This document shows, piece after piece, positions 8,371 to 19,415 of a stretch of DNA of 50,796 bases. The notes under the pieces were generated by a model. It did no database searches. It saw only the letters and a program-made list of their open reading frames with translations, and was not told the origin of the DNA. The stretch lies in the NCBI GenBank assembly GCA_903821635.1, contig CAIJLV010000175.1, positions 1-50,796 of the forward strand, written 5' to 3'. Source of the stretch: an uncultured Verrucomicrobiota bacterium. Lineage in GTDB: Bacteria; Verrucomicrobiota; Verrucomicrobiia; Limisphaerales; UBA9464. A program made the translations under genes and the position numbers. Within the stretch, counting starts at the first letter, position 1. Each line of letters starts with the position of its first letter.

Positions 8371-11300
8371 ACCGCTTTGAATTGCTCACTGACCCGCTCA
8401 CGCCGGGTGTGGCCGTGATCGAAGCCAGCGCCGGCACGGGCAAGACGTTTACCCTCGCCGGGTTGGTGCTGCGAATGCTGCTGGAACCCAACGGCTCCGC
8501 TCCCCCGCCCGGTATCGATCAACTCTTGGTCGTCACCTACACGAACGCCGCCACGGATGAATTGCGCGCCCGCATTCGGGCCCGGTTGCAGGGCGCGGTC
8601 GGTGCGTTTGAAGCCGGCACTTCCAGTGACCCGTTGGCGCAGGCGTTACTGACGCGCTTTAGCGAACCCGAAGCCAAACACGAGGCACTCCGCCGGCTTC
8701 AGGACGCGCTGACTCTCTTTGATCAGGCGGCGATTTTCACCATCCACGGCTTCTGCCAGCGGGTGCTGAAAGATCGAGCGTTTGAGACCGAAGGCCTTTT
8801 TGATGCGGAACTGGCGGCGGACACCTCCGAACTAGTTCGAGCGGCGGCGCTTGATTTTATCCGAAGTCAGGTTGCCACCGCGTCGCCCGACTTGTTAGCC
8901 AGCGGACTCGCGCACTTGCTCACGCCGGCACTGCTGCTGCAAGCGGCCCGGGCCGTGCAGTCTCAGGTCGAGTTTACGGTTGAGCCCGCGCCGCAACCGG
9001 GTGCCGCCCTCGAAGTCACGCAGCGGCGGGCAGCGCTGCTGGCTTGCTGGCGCGCTCAGTCTGCCGCCATCTGCAATCTATTCGGGGGCGGGCGGGGCAA
9101 TGCTTGGTTCAAAAGTCCCTACAACACGGACACCTACGCAGCCAAAGTCACAACGCTGTTTGAACGCTTGGAACAGGGGGAAGCGTGGACGAAAGATCTG
9201 GCAGATGACCTCGGGGAACTCGCCTGGTCCGAAGTCAGCACCAAGGTAGGCAAAAATAAGCCACTCCCCGAATCCACGTTCTTTCGGCTCGTGGAGGACT
9301 TGCTCACGGCGCGCGAAACGCTGGGTCGTTCGTGGCAGGCCGAATTTGTCGCCGGCTTACACGCCACGCTGGCGGACCGGCAGCGGCGGGCCAAGACGTT
9401 GTCCTTCGACGATTTGCTTCGGCGGACGGACGCCGCGTTGACCGCACCACAGGGCGGAGACCTGATTGCCACCCTGCGCCGGACGTATCGCGCGGCGTTG
9501 ATCGACGAATTTCAAGACACTGACCTGCTCCAGTGGCGGATCTTTCGCACGCTCTTTGCAGCCGGCGACACCGGGCATCGGCTGCGGCTGATCGGGGACC
9601 CGAAGCAGGCGATCTATGGCTTCCGCGGCGCCGATGTCGCGACCTACCTCGCCGCCCGCGAATCCGTGCCCGCGGAAGCCCGGTGGACATTGGCCACGAA
9701 CTGGCGCTCAGAACGCCAACTCGTGGCCGCGGTGAACCACCTGTTCGGCTCCCATCCGGAGCCGTTCGCCAACGAGCAGATTCAATTCGTGCCCGTCGCC
9801 GCCGCTGGGCGGGCCGAAGCCAGCGCCCTAGTAGATCCCGACGCTCCGGCGCCGCTGCAACTCTGGCTGCTGGGCGAAACTCCCGAGGATCAGGGCCTTT
9901 CCATCGACCGGGCGACGACGCAAAGCCAAGAGGCGATGCTCGGCGAAATCGAACGCCTGCTGAGTGACCCCGCGATCCGGTTGGACGGCGAACGCATTCG
10001 GCCCCGCGACATCGCGATCCTCGTGCCGCAGAACTTCCAAGCCATCGCGCTCCAGGCCAAGTTGCGCCGCCGGGGAATTCCCAGCGTCTTGCAGGCGGCG
10101 GAAAGTGTATTTGCATCCGACGAAGCGACAACGCTGGAACACTTCCTAGCGGCTTTGGAAGCACCGCATTCCGACGGCCGCCTGCGCCGATTGCTGGCCA
10201 CGCCGGCGATGGGATTCACGCTGGAACACTTCGTTCGCCTCGATGCCGACACCGCGTTTGCCTCGGCCGTGGCGGAGGCCTTTGCGGCGCACGTCAAGCG
10301 CTGGCAGACGCAGGGATTTGCCGCCGCCTGCCGCAGTTGGCTGGACGGCGAAGGCGTGCGGGCCCGGCTCATGACACTGCCGGACGGCGAACGGCGGCTG
10401 ACGAACCTGCTGCATCTGGGTGAACTGTTGCAACACGCCGAACAGGACGGCCGCACGGGGGCGGGACTATTGCGGTGGCTGACGGAACAAAAACAGACGG
10501 ACAAGCAAACGCTCGAGGAGGCGGAGATGCGGCTCGAAAGCGACGCGAGCGCAGTCCGTTTGGTCACCGTCCACAAAAGCAAGGGCCTCGAATACCCGAT
10601 CGTCTTTTGCGCGTTTCTCTGGCGCGGCGTCGAGCCCTCAAGGACGCGGGAAAAAGCCCCGTTAGTCGTGCGGCGACCGGGCGAAGCGCCCCTGCTCGAC
10701 CTGCACGGATACAGCCATTCCGCCCACCAACTCGCGGCGGATTCCGCGACCTTGCAGGAGCATTTGCGGCTGCTCTACGTCGCGCTGACGCGCGCCCGCA
10801 ACCGGTGTTATCTCCTCACGGGACCGATAAATGGGCTGGCAACTTCCGCCTTGGGTTGGCTGCTGCACGCCCGCTCCGCGGAACCCACTCTGGAAAACTT
10901 GGGCGCCCACGTGAAGACGCTGACCCGGGCCACCATGCACGCGGAGTTGCAAACCCTGGCGGCAGCCACCAAAGGCACGGTGGCGCTGGTGACGGAACTG
11001 CCGCGGTTGAACGCCACCCCAAGCGGTTGGAATACTGCTCCACCGCCCATGGGGCCAGCGCGGGTTTACCGGCGCGGGGACTTCGAGCGCTGGCGCATCC
11101 AGAGTTACTCCGGGCTCATCGCCGGCGCGGCGGATGAAGCGCCGGATCACGACCTCGACGAACTTCCAATGGACCCGCGCCCGACCGAAGCGCCGGATGA
11201 ATTCTCCCTGCTGCCGCGCGGCACGACACTGGGCACCTGCCTGCACGCCATCCTGGAGCAGTTGGACTTCACCGCCGACCCCGCCGATTGGACCACGTTG

Positions 11301-11941
11301 GTGGACGACACCCTACGCCGGCACCAGTTGGCGCCCGAACTATGGCGGGACACCACCCTGCGCCTGCTTCAACGTCTCACGGCGGCCCCGCTGATCACGC
11401 CGGCCGGAGCCTTCACGCTGCGCGCGGTGTCCAACCGCAACCGCCTCAACGAACTGGAATTCTTCCTGCCCTCACGTCAGTTCAATGTCCCGGCGCTACA
11501 ACGAGTCTTTGCCCGTCACGCGGATCAAATCCCAGTGCCAGACTGGTCGGCGCGCGTCGCTAATCTGGCCTTCGAGAAGGCCGATGGGTTTCTCCACGGC
11601 TACATGGACACCATCATCGAACACGCCGGCCGCTTCTACCTGTTCGACTGGAAAACGAACTGGCTCGGACCGAATGCCAGCACCTACGAGCCGGGGACGG
11701 TGCAGCGGGCCATGCGCAGTGGCTTTTACGTGCTCCAGTATCATCTCTACGCCGTCGCCCTCCGGCGTTACCTGCGCCTGCGCTTGGGTGCGACCGACTT
11801 CGGCTCCGTCTGGGGCGGCGTGTTCTATTCGTTCCTTCGCGGAGTCGATCCCGCACAGCCGGGCCAGGGCTGGTTCTTCCACCGACCGGGCGAAGCGTTG
11901 CTAGACGAACTGGAATCCGTCTTGGAATCCGGAGGTGAATT

Positions 11942-11945
<4 letters not shown>
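8367..11945 (+). CDS. recB: RecBCD complex subunit RecB (helicase-nuclease, exodeoxyribonuclease V beta)
   Basis: 1192 residues, close to E. coli RecB (1180). A UvrD-family helicase domain carries Walker A at E19-T27 (EASAGTGKT), Walker B 'DEFQDTD' from D380, 'GDPKQAIYGFRGAD', and the late motif 'VTVHKSKGLEYPIVF'. The C-terminal nuclease domain has D1081 ('GYMD'), D1094 and K1096 ('FDWKTNW'). The spacing is identical to the catalytic D1067/D1080/K1082 of E. coli RecB, so both helicase and nuclease should be active. It overlaps recC and recD by 4 bp on each side, indicating one coupled operon with stoichiometric synthesis. Confidence 0.96.
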
Positions 11946-13674
<1,729 letters not shown>

Positions 13675-13681
<7 letters not shown>

Positions 13682-14820
13682 AGCGCCGGACCGCCGCGCC
13701 GTTGCGCCAGCACGGAGAAGGCGCGGCCGAGATGTTCGGGATGAGTCAGCGTTTGAAATTGGCGCACCCGGGGCGCGTCCCACGTCGGAAATCCGGAACC
13801 GGCACCTTGCGTGACTGTAAACACGTCGGTCAGGAAGCGGCGTTGGCTACGGCGGGCCACAGTGGCCAAACCCGCGGCGACCCCGGCCTCCTGCAAGGCG
13901 GTGAAATTAACATGGGCGGTCAGGTCTTGCGCCCCAGGATCGGCCAGCACGTCGGCGACAAGCCGGTGCCCCGAATAGGCCCGCACGGTGCCGTTCGTCC
14001 GGTGTGGTAAAAAAAACTCCGCGGCCTCCAGCCCGTAGTCGGCCGTAAATAACCACCCGGCGGTCAACTGGGCGGCGGCCCGGCGCCACCAGTCCGTCGC
14101 CGCGGGACAAACCTCCGTGGTGAAACCATCCGGCAGCACCGCCAGCAGTTCGGCTGGCAATTCGGGAAGCGGAACGCCCGGCGTGACCAAGGCCCCGCGG
14201 ACCCAACCGAATTGCTCACCCGATGGTTCCACCCCCCATTCAAACCAGCGCCGCTGGACCGCATCCCAGCCGAGCCGATGCACGGGCAAGGCGTCGAGCA
14301 ATTCATTGCTCAGGATCACGCCGCGGATTTCGCCGACTTCAGCCACCGCAGCGCACCAGTGAACCTGCGTTCCCCAGGCGGCCAACGTCGTGCGCTGCCA
14401 CGCCTGCCGGATGGGCGAGGGTTCGATGATTCGGTAATCAATCCGGGCGCCGAGTTCCGGACGCTGTTGGGCGAGGGCGGTCAGAAGGTCCCGCGCGAGG
14501 GTGCCATCGTGGGCTCCGGCTTCGACCAGTTGGAATCGGGCCGCCGGATTTTGAAAGTCCGGCAGCGACTCCAGCCAAGTCGCAAACTGGCAGGCGAGCA
14601 ATTCGCCGAAGAGCGGACCGACGCTGACGCTGGTGTAGAAGTCGCCCGCTTTGCCGACCACCCCCCGGTCGCGTTCGTAGTAGCCGAGCCCGGGTTCGTA
14701 AAGCGCGCGAGCCATGAACCGCGCGAAGGAAATCGCGCCGTCATGAGCTGCCATTTCTTCCCTGAGCCGCCGCCGCAATTCCAAGAGCGCGGCGCCTTCA
14801 GTTGCCAACAGCGGCTTCAT
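13675..14820 (-). CDS. Class I SAM-dependent methyltransferase, MidA/NDUFAF7 (DUF185) family
   Basis: 381 residues. Family signatures are 'ISFARFMARALYEPGLGYY' (about 31-49), 'GDFYTSVSVGPLFGELLA', the SAM-binding segment 'FQLVEAGAHDGTLARDLL', 'VILSNELLDALPVHR' and 'TADYG' (the usual 'DYG' motif). The mitochondrial relative NDUFAF7 methylates an arginine in complex I; the bacterial substrate is unknown. It is the downstream gene of a two-gene minus-strand unit. Its start overlaps the stop of the histone-deacetylase-like gene by ATGA, and its 3' end overlaps recD by 7 bp. Confidence 0.9.
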
Positions 14821-15680
14821 TTACCCGCAAGTCCCAGCAGATAATGGAGCACCAGTTCCGGCAGGTCTACCGAGTAGCCGCCTTCGAGGATGCTGAAGGC
14901 GGGCACCCCGAACGCCCGCACCTGCTGGCCGAGCCATTGGAAGTCATCCTTCTCCAGCGGGCCCTGCGCCAGCGGATCGCGTTCATACGCATCGAAGCCG
15001 GCGGATACTCCAAGCAAATCGGGCTGCGCCGCACGGAGTCGTTCGATGGCCCGGACCAGCGTTGCCCGCCAAACCTCGCGGGGCGTGCCCGCGGGCAGCG
15101 GAAAGTTGAAACAGTTGCCGGCGACATCCGCGGCGCCGGTGCCGGGATAGCAGGGAAACTGATGCACGGAGGCAAACATGACCCCCTCCACGCCCGCGAG
15201 AATTTCCTCGGTGCCATTGCCGTGATGCACATCGAAATCGAGCACCGCGATACGCTTGGCCCCGGTCGCCTTGGCCTCCAGGACCGCGATGGCCATCGAA
15301 CTCAAATAGCAGAAACCCATGGCGTGATGCCGCGTGGCGTGGTGCCCCGGCGGACGCAATAGGCTGAAGGACATTTCGCCGGCGCGGGCCAGTTCGACCG
15401 CCTTGAGCGCGCCCCCGACTCCCCGCCGGGCGTGATCGGCAATGCCGGGGAAGAACGGGGTGTCAGCATCGAAATCTTCGGCCGTCTTGAGCCGCTCCAA
15501 ATGGCCGGCCGAATGCGCCCTCAACAATTGGTCGTCGCGCACCGCTCCCGGCTCAGCCCACTGGAGTTCCAACGACTTCTGCGTTTTCAGCAGGTCCACC
15601 GTGCGACTGACGCGCACCGGCTTTTCCGGATGGCCCACCGCGCGGTATTCGGTGCAACGCGGGTCGGTGATGATTGTCAT
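14817..15680 (-). CDS. Histone deacetylase family protein (acetoin utilization/acetylpolyamine amidohydrolase-like)
   Basis: 287 residues from the ATG at 15680 (MTIITDPRCTEY), where homology begins; upstream in-frame sequence lacks protein character. Conserved features are the active-site pair in RPPGHHA (H113-H114) and zinc ligands in LDFDVHHGNGT (D150, H152). A further aspartate lies in 'SAGFDAYERDPLA', then comes the catalytic-loop 'ILEGGYS'. The usual 'GFCFFNN' is here GFCYLSS. The enzyme should remove acetyl groups from an amine or lysine; the substrate is unknown. It is coupled to the MidA-family methyltransferase by an ATGA overlap. Confidence 0.92.
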   Translation of the reverse strand: MTIITDPRCTEYRAVGHPEKPVRVSRTVDLLKTQKSLELQWAEPGAVRDDQLLRAHSAGHLERLKTAEDFDADTPFFPGIADHARRGVGGALKAVELARAGEMSFSLLRPPGHHATRHHAMGFCYLSSMAIAVLEAKATGAKRIAVLDFDVHHGNGTEEILAGVEGVMFASVHQFPCYPGTGAADVAGNCFNFPLPAGTPREVWRATLVRAIERLRAAQPDLLGVSAGFDAYERDPLAQGPLEKDDFQWLGQQVRAFGVPAFSILEGGYSVDLPELVLHYLLGLAGK

Positions 15681-16057
15681 GCCAAAGTAGTAACGGAGGG
15701 ACGGCCAGCGGGGAAGCACGGTGAGTTGACTCAGCCCCGGGGGAAACCCGTCGCCCACCGCGAAGACGCGCTCCCCAGCGACCACCCTGAATTCGTCGCC
15801 TTAATCGCCCCGCGGCTGATTCTAATCCGGAGCGGAACCACCGACCGGGGGAGCGAGCCCGAGGGCGAATTCCGCAGCGGCCCAGCGGCAACAACGTGAC
15901 CTTTGAAGCCCGGCAGATCAGGATCCGCTACGCCGACCGGCACTGGAAGCGGAAGTGAACGGCAGCACGCCCCACCGCTGGGTCGAAACCCGGCGCCGGG
16001 TCGCCTTCGGGCAACCCGGAAAGGGAGTGCCCCAACCAATCCAAACCACTCTGAACT
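15681..16057. other. Intergenic region of 377 bp, no gene recognised
   Basis: This is the divergent spacer between the deacetylase-like gene and the DUF1684 gene. I find no tRNA, terminator or conserved ORF. A short plus-strand frame ending at the TGA of 15955-15957 encodes a basic 20-residue tail ('RIRYADRHW') but has no upstream coding continuity. Next to the deacetylase start the minus strand reads TTACTACTTTGGC before ATG, a possible -10 region. Confidence 0.4.
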
Positions 16058-17029
16058 GTGATTGCTAGCCCTCGCCCCGAACTGAGTTCCCAGCCGCCCC
16101 GTTCCCCCGCGGGCTCCGCTTCAATTCCTCGCATTCTCCACCTTTCCGCCGGCCTCGCCGCGCTGCTGTGGTTCAGCGGTTGCCACACCGCTGAGCAGGC
16201 CTCAACCGGCCCCGCCCACTGGCGCGCCTGGCAGGCCCAGCGGCAGGTTTCCATCGGCGGCCCGAACGGCTGGTCAACGCTCGTGGGTCTACCTTGGCTG
16301 GCGGAAGGAGCCAACACCGCCGGCAGCGATCCGACCAAGGACGTCGTGTTTCCCGCGGGACGGACGCCGGCCCACGTCGGGGTGTTCGTGCGGCAAGGGA
16401 AGTCCGTGCAGTTTCTCGCCGCTCCCGGCGTGCCCGCGCTGCTTGATGGCCAGCCGACCGTTGCCGCCGCGTTACGCTCCGATGAACACGGGGCCCCCTC
16501 CGTGCTCACGCTCGGCGGCGTGCGGATGTTCGTCGTCGTCCGTGGCGAACGTGTCGGCCTGCGGGTGAAAGATCCCGCAGCGCCCACTCGCCGGCATTTC
16601 CGCGAGCTCACGTATTTCCCCTACGATCCTGCCCGGCGGGTGCGGGCTCAATTCGTACCCTACGATCCACCCAAGCGGCAGCCGATGATGGACGTGACCG
16701 GCGCCGCCACCGTCGAACTCTGCCCGGGCGCGCTAGTGTTCACCCTCGATGGCCACGAGCGGCGGATCGACGCGCTGGCAGACCAGGAAGAGGGAGACTT
16801 ATTCCTGCTCTTCCGTGATGCCACCAGCGGCACGACCACCTACGGCAGCGGCCGTTACCTGCACGCCTCGTTACCGGACGCCGTGGGCCAAGTGGTCTTG
16901 GATTTCAACTTTGCCTACAACCCGCCGTGCGCCTTCACCGCGTTCGCCACCTGCCAAATACCCCCGCGCCAGAATTGGTTGCCGGTGGCCATCAAAGCCG
17001 GCGAAAAAAACGGGGCGGGAGCCCACTGA
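16058..17029 (+). CDS. DUF1684 family lipoprotein
   Basis: 323 residues from a GTG start. A basic, proline-rich N-region is followed by a hydrophobic stretch ending in a lipobox-like LWFSGC near residue 41, so it is probably a lipoprotein. The DUF1684 domain is clear: 'GWSTLVGLPWLAEGANTAGSD', 'LTYFPYDPARRVRAQF', and the hallmark C-terminal 'LDFNFAYNPPCAFTAFATCQIPP' then 'NWLPVAIKAGEK'. The function of the family is unknown. The next gene is 104 bp downstream in the same direction and may be transcribed separately. The GTG start is a best guess, as no Shine-Dalgarno site is seen. Confidence 0.88.
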   Translation: MIASPRPELSSQPPRSPAGSASIPRILHLSAGLAALLWFSGCHTAEQASTGPAHWRAWQAQRQVSIGGPNGWSTLVGLPWLAEGANTAGSDPTKDVVFPAGRTPAHVGVFVRQGKSVQFLAAPGVPALLDGQPTVAAALRSDEHGAPSVLTLGGVRMFVVVRGERVGLRVKDPAAPTRRHFRELTYFPYDPARRVRAQFVPYDPPKRQPMMDVTGAATVELCPGALVFTLDGHERRIDALADQEEGDLFLLFRDATSGTTTYGSGRYLHASLPDAVGQVVLDFNFAYNPPCAFTAFATCQIPPRQNWLPVAIKAGEKNGAGAH

Positions 17030-17115
17030 AGGCCGGCGTTACGGGATCACCCCGGCGCCTAGCCCGCGGCGCCATACCCTGACGGTGGAACGTGCATTCG
17101 GCGGCGGCGGCGTGG

Positions 17116-17121
17116 TAGCCT
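17116..17121 (+). promoter_or_regulatory. Candidate -10 element of the ABC exporter operon
   Basis: TAGCCT lies 12 nt before the ATG at 17134, which would give a leader of only a few bases. It matches similar hexamers found just upstream of other starts in this window (40175, 47800, and 28193 on the minus strand). No good -35 element is visible. Confidence 0.3.
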
Positions 17122-17133
17122 GAACCCCAGAAC

Positions 17134-18873
17134 ATGCGGCAATGGCGACAAATTCTTGGGTTTTTCCGCGCGGACTGGGTCCACGTGGCCGCCGCGTTTG
17201 GCTTGTTGTTAGTCAGCACGGCGGTGGCGCTCTTCAAACCTTGGCCGCTGGCCTGGGTGGTGGACCGGCTAACCCAACCGGCCGCCGGCCCGGAAGTCGG
17301 CTCCGGGGTGCGCGCCGTAGTGAAATGGGCGAGCGTGTTGGTCGCCGTGCATGGCTTGCACGCGCTGCTGGGCGCCGCCCAACAAGCGTTGGTCATCCAC
17401 ACCGGCTTGCGCGGGTTGGCCCGGGTGCGGCGGGCGGTCTTCGGCTGGTTGCTCGGGATTTCCCTCCGCCGTTTGCAGGGCGCCCAAGCCGGTGACCTGA
17501 TTTACCGGGCCACGTGGGATACCCACGCCTTCCAAACCCTCTTCCAACAGGGCTTATTCACCTTCGTCGGCGCCAGCCTCATGCTGGTCACGATGACCGT
17601 CGTGATGTGGCGGTTTAACCCGCCGCTGACCTTGGTCGCCCTCGCCACGGTGCCGGGATTGCTGCTGGTGATGAAATTCTTCGGACCGCGGATGAACCAG
17701 CGGGCCGGGCTCGCCCAAGCGGCCGATGCCGGGGTGGCGGCGCTAGTGCAACAGGCGGTTGCAAATCTGCCGCTGATCCAAGGTTTCACCCGGGAACGGA
17801 CCGAAGCGGCGCGATTCGAGTCCGAGGTGGACGGCGCCCTCGGAGCCCGCTGGCGACAGCACCGGGCCGAGGTGGTTTATCTGGCCGTGGTCGCCGTGGT
17901 GTTTGCCATCGGCACGGCGGGCATCGTGGCGATGGGCGCCCGGGAAGTGCTGGCAGGCAACCTCACGGTGGGCCACTTGCTGGTTTTTCTCGCGTATCTG
18001 GCCCAGCTTTACGAACCGCTGAACCAACTGTCCCACGTCGGGTCGACCGTGGCGAACGCCCGCGCCGGCGCTCAGCGAGTGTTGGAATTGCTCCGGGAAG
18101 ATGACCGCGAAATCCCACCGGCCGGCTCGGTTCCGCCGCCGTTTCCGAGTGCCGCCACGCTTGAATTTGACTCCGTTTCATTTGCCTACACCGCGGGCCA
18201 ACCGGTGCTGCGCGAGGTCAGTTTTCAACTCGCCGCCGGCGAGGCCATCGCCCTCATCGGACCGAGCGGCGCGGGTAAGACGACCCTGCTCCAGATGATT
18301 CCCCGGTTTCTGGAGCCCGACACCGGCAGCCTGCGCCTCAACGGCCGGAAACTTTCCGAATATTCCCGGCGCGCCCTGCGGGAAAACGTCGCCTTGGTGC
18401 TGCAAGAATCGTTGCTCCTGCCCACTACGATCGCCGAAAACATTGGCTACGGACGCGACCATGCCACCCGCGCCGAGATCGAAGCCGCCGCCCAAGCGGC
18501 CAACGCGCACGACTTCATCCAGCGACTACCCCAAGGCTACGACACTCTGGTCGGCGACGGGGCGGCCCGCTTGAGCGTGGGTGAAAAACAGCGCCTTAGC
18601 CTAGCCCGCGCCTTCCTCAAGGACGCACCAATCCTGCTGCTCGACGAACCCACGAGCGCCCTGGACACGGAAAGTGAGGCGTTGGTGCTGGCCAGCCTGC
18701 GCCGCCTGATGCAGGGCCGCACGACACTCATGGTGGCGCACCGGTTGGCCACGATCCGAGCCGTTGACCGAGTGGTTGTTTTGAACGAAGGCCGGGTGGT
18801 CGAGGTCGGAACCCCAATTCAGTTGCAAACCCAAGGCGGCTATTTTGCGCGGCTGAACCACGCACGCGGATGA
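17134..18873 (+). CDS. ABC exporter, fused transmembrane and ATPase domains (MsbA/LmrA-like)
   Basis: 579 residues. An N-terminal six-helix type IV exporter domain occupies residues 1 to about 315. The ATPase domain follows, with Walker A GPSGAGKTT (376-384), signature LSVGEKQ (480-486, a variant of LSGGQ), Walker B 'ILLLDEPTSALD' and the H-loop 'MVAHRLAT'. One such chain would dimerise. Substrate cannot be assigned: lipid, peptide or protein are all possible. It overlaps the next gene by ATGA, and that gene overlaps a metalloprotease gene by GTGA. A three-gene exporter-protease unit is therefore likely, although both downstream products carry their own N-terminal secretion signals. Confidence 0.92.
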   Translation: MRQWRQILGFFRADWVHVAAAFGLLLVSTAVALFKPWPLAWVVDRLTQPAAGPEVGSGVRAVVKWASVLVAVHGLHALLGAAQQALVIHTGLRGLARVRRAVFGWLLGISLRRLQGAQAGDLIYRATWDTHAFQTLFQQGLFTFVGASLMLVTMTVVMWRFNPPLTLVALATVPGLLLVMKFFGPRMNQRAGLAQAADAGVAALVQQAVANLPLIQGFTRERTEAARFESEVDGALGARWRQHRAEVVYLAVVAVVFAIGTAGIVAMGAREVLAGNLTVGHLLVFLAYLAQLYEPLNQLSHVGSTVANARAGAQRVLELLREDDREIPPAGSVPPPFPSAATLEFDSVSFAYTAGQPVLREVSFQLAAGEAIALIGPSGAGKTTLLQMIPRFLEPDTGSLRLNGRKLSEYSRRALRENVALVLQESLLLPTTIAENIGYGRDHATRAEIEAAAQAANAHDFIQRLPQGYDTLVGDGAARLSVGEKQRLSLARAFLKDAPILLLDEPTSALDTESEALVLASLRRLMQGRTTLMVAHRLATIRAVDRVVVLNEGRVVEVGTPIQLQTQGGYFARLNHARG

Positions 18874-19415
18874 TGAACCCAAGCCCCAACACCCATTTTC
18901 GCCCCGCAAGCACCCGCGCCCTGGGGCTCGCAGCGAGCCTGCTAACCAGCCTCGGCTCCGAGATTCCCCTGACCCCCATCGAAGAACTGGCCCGGCGAGC
19001 CGAAATCGTCGCCCGCGGACGGGTCGCGAGCCTCGAAGCCCGGCGCGATGACACCGGCCGGGCATTCACCCGGGTGGAACTCGACGTCATGGAAACCTGG
19101 AAGGGACCGGAGACCAACCGGTTGGTCGTGGTGCAGGGGAGCGCGGTGCTGGGTTCACGGCAGGTCCGGGTGCTGGGTGAACCGGTATTTCGACTGGGCG
19201 AAGCCGTGGTTCTGTTCGGAGTGTTCAATCCCCGAGGCGAGGCCGTAACCCTGGACTTGGCGCGCGGAAAATTTTCGGTGACGACAAATACCCGAAGTCT
19301 GGCGCTGGTGGCGACGAGCGACGGGGCCCGGGTGGCGGGCGGCGTCGCCTTGCCCGGCCAAGCTCCGGTGGAATTGACCGAGCTGAAACGCCGAGTTCAG
19401 GAGGTGCAACCGTGA
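18870..19415 (+). CDS. Small secreted protein of unknown function, coupled to a metalloprotease
   Basis: 181 residues. A short hydrophobic region ('ALGLAASLLTSLGS') suggests a signal sequence. The mature part is beta-rich: 'AEIVARGRVASLEARRDDTGRAFTRVELDVMETWKGPETNRLVVVQ' region, then 'GEAVVLFGVF'. This style (a recurring 'RG.V....A..D.......V.L.V.E.WKG' pattern) occurs in small secreted proteins encoded beside matrixin-like proteases. I cannot name a domain. It overlaps both neighbours by 4 bp (ATGA before, GTGA after), so it should be made together with the protease. It could be a chaperone, inhibitor or processed partner (inference only). Confidence 0.75.
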   Translation: MMNPSPNTHFRPASTRALGLAASLLTSLGSEIPLTPIEELARRAEIVARGRVASLEARRDDTGRAFTRVELDVMETWKGPETNRLVVVQGSAVLGSRQVRVLGEPVFRLGEAVVLFGVFNPRGEAVTLDLARGKFSVTTNTRSLALVATSDGARVAGGVALPGQAPVELTELKRRVQEVQP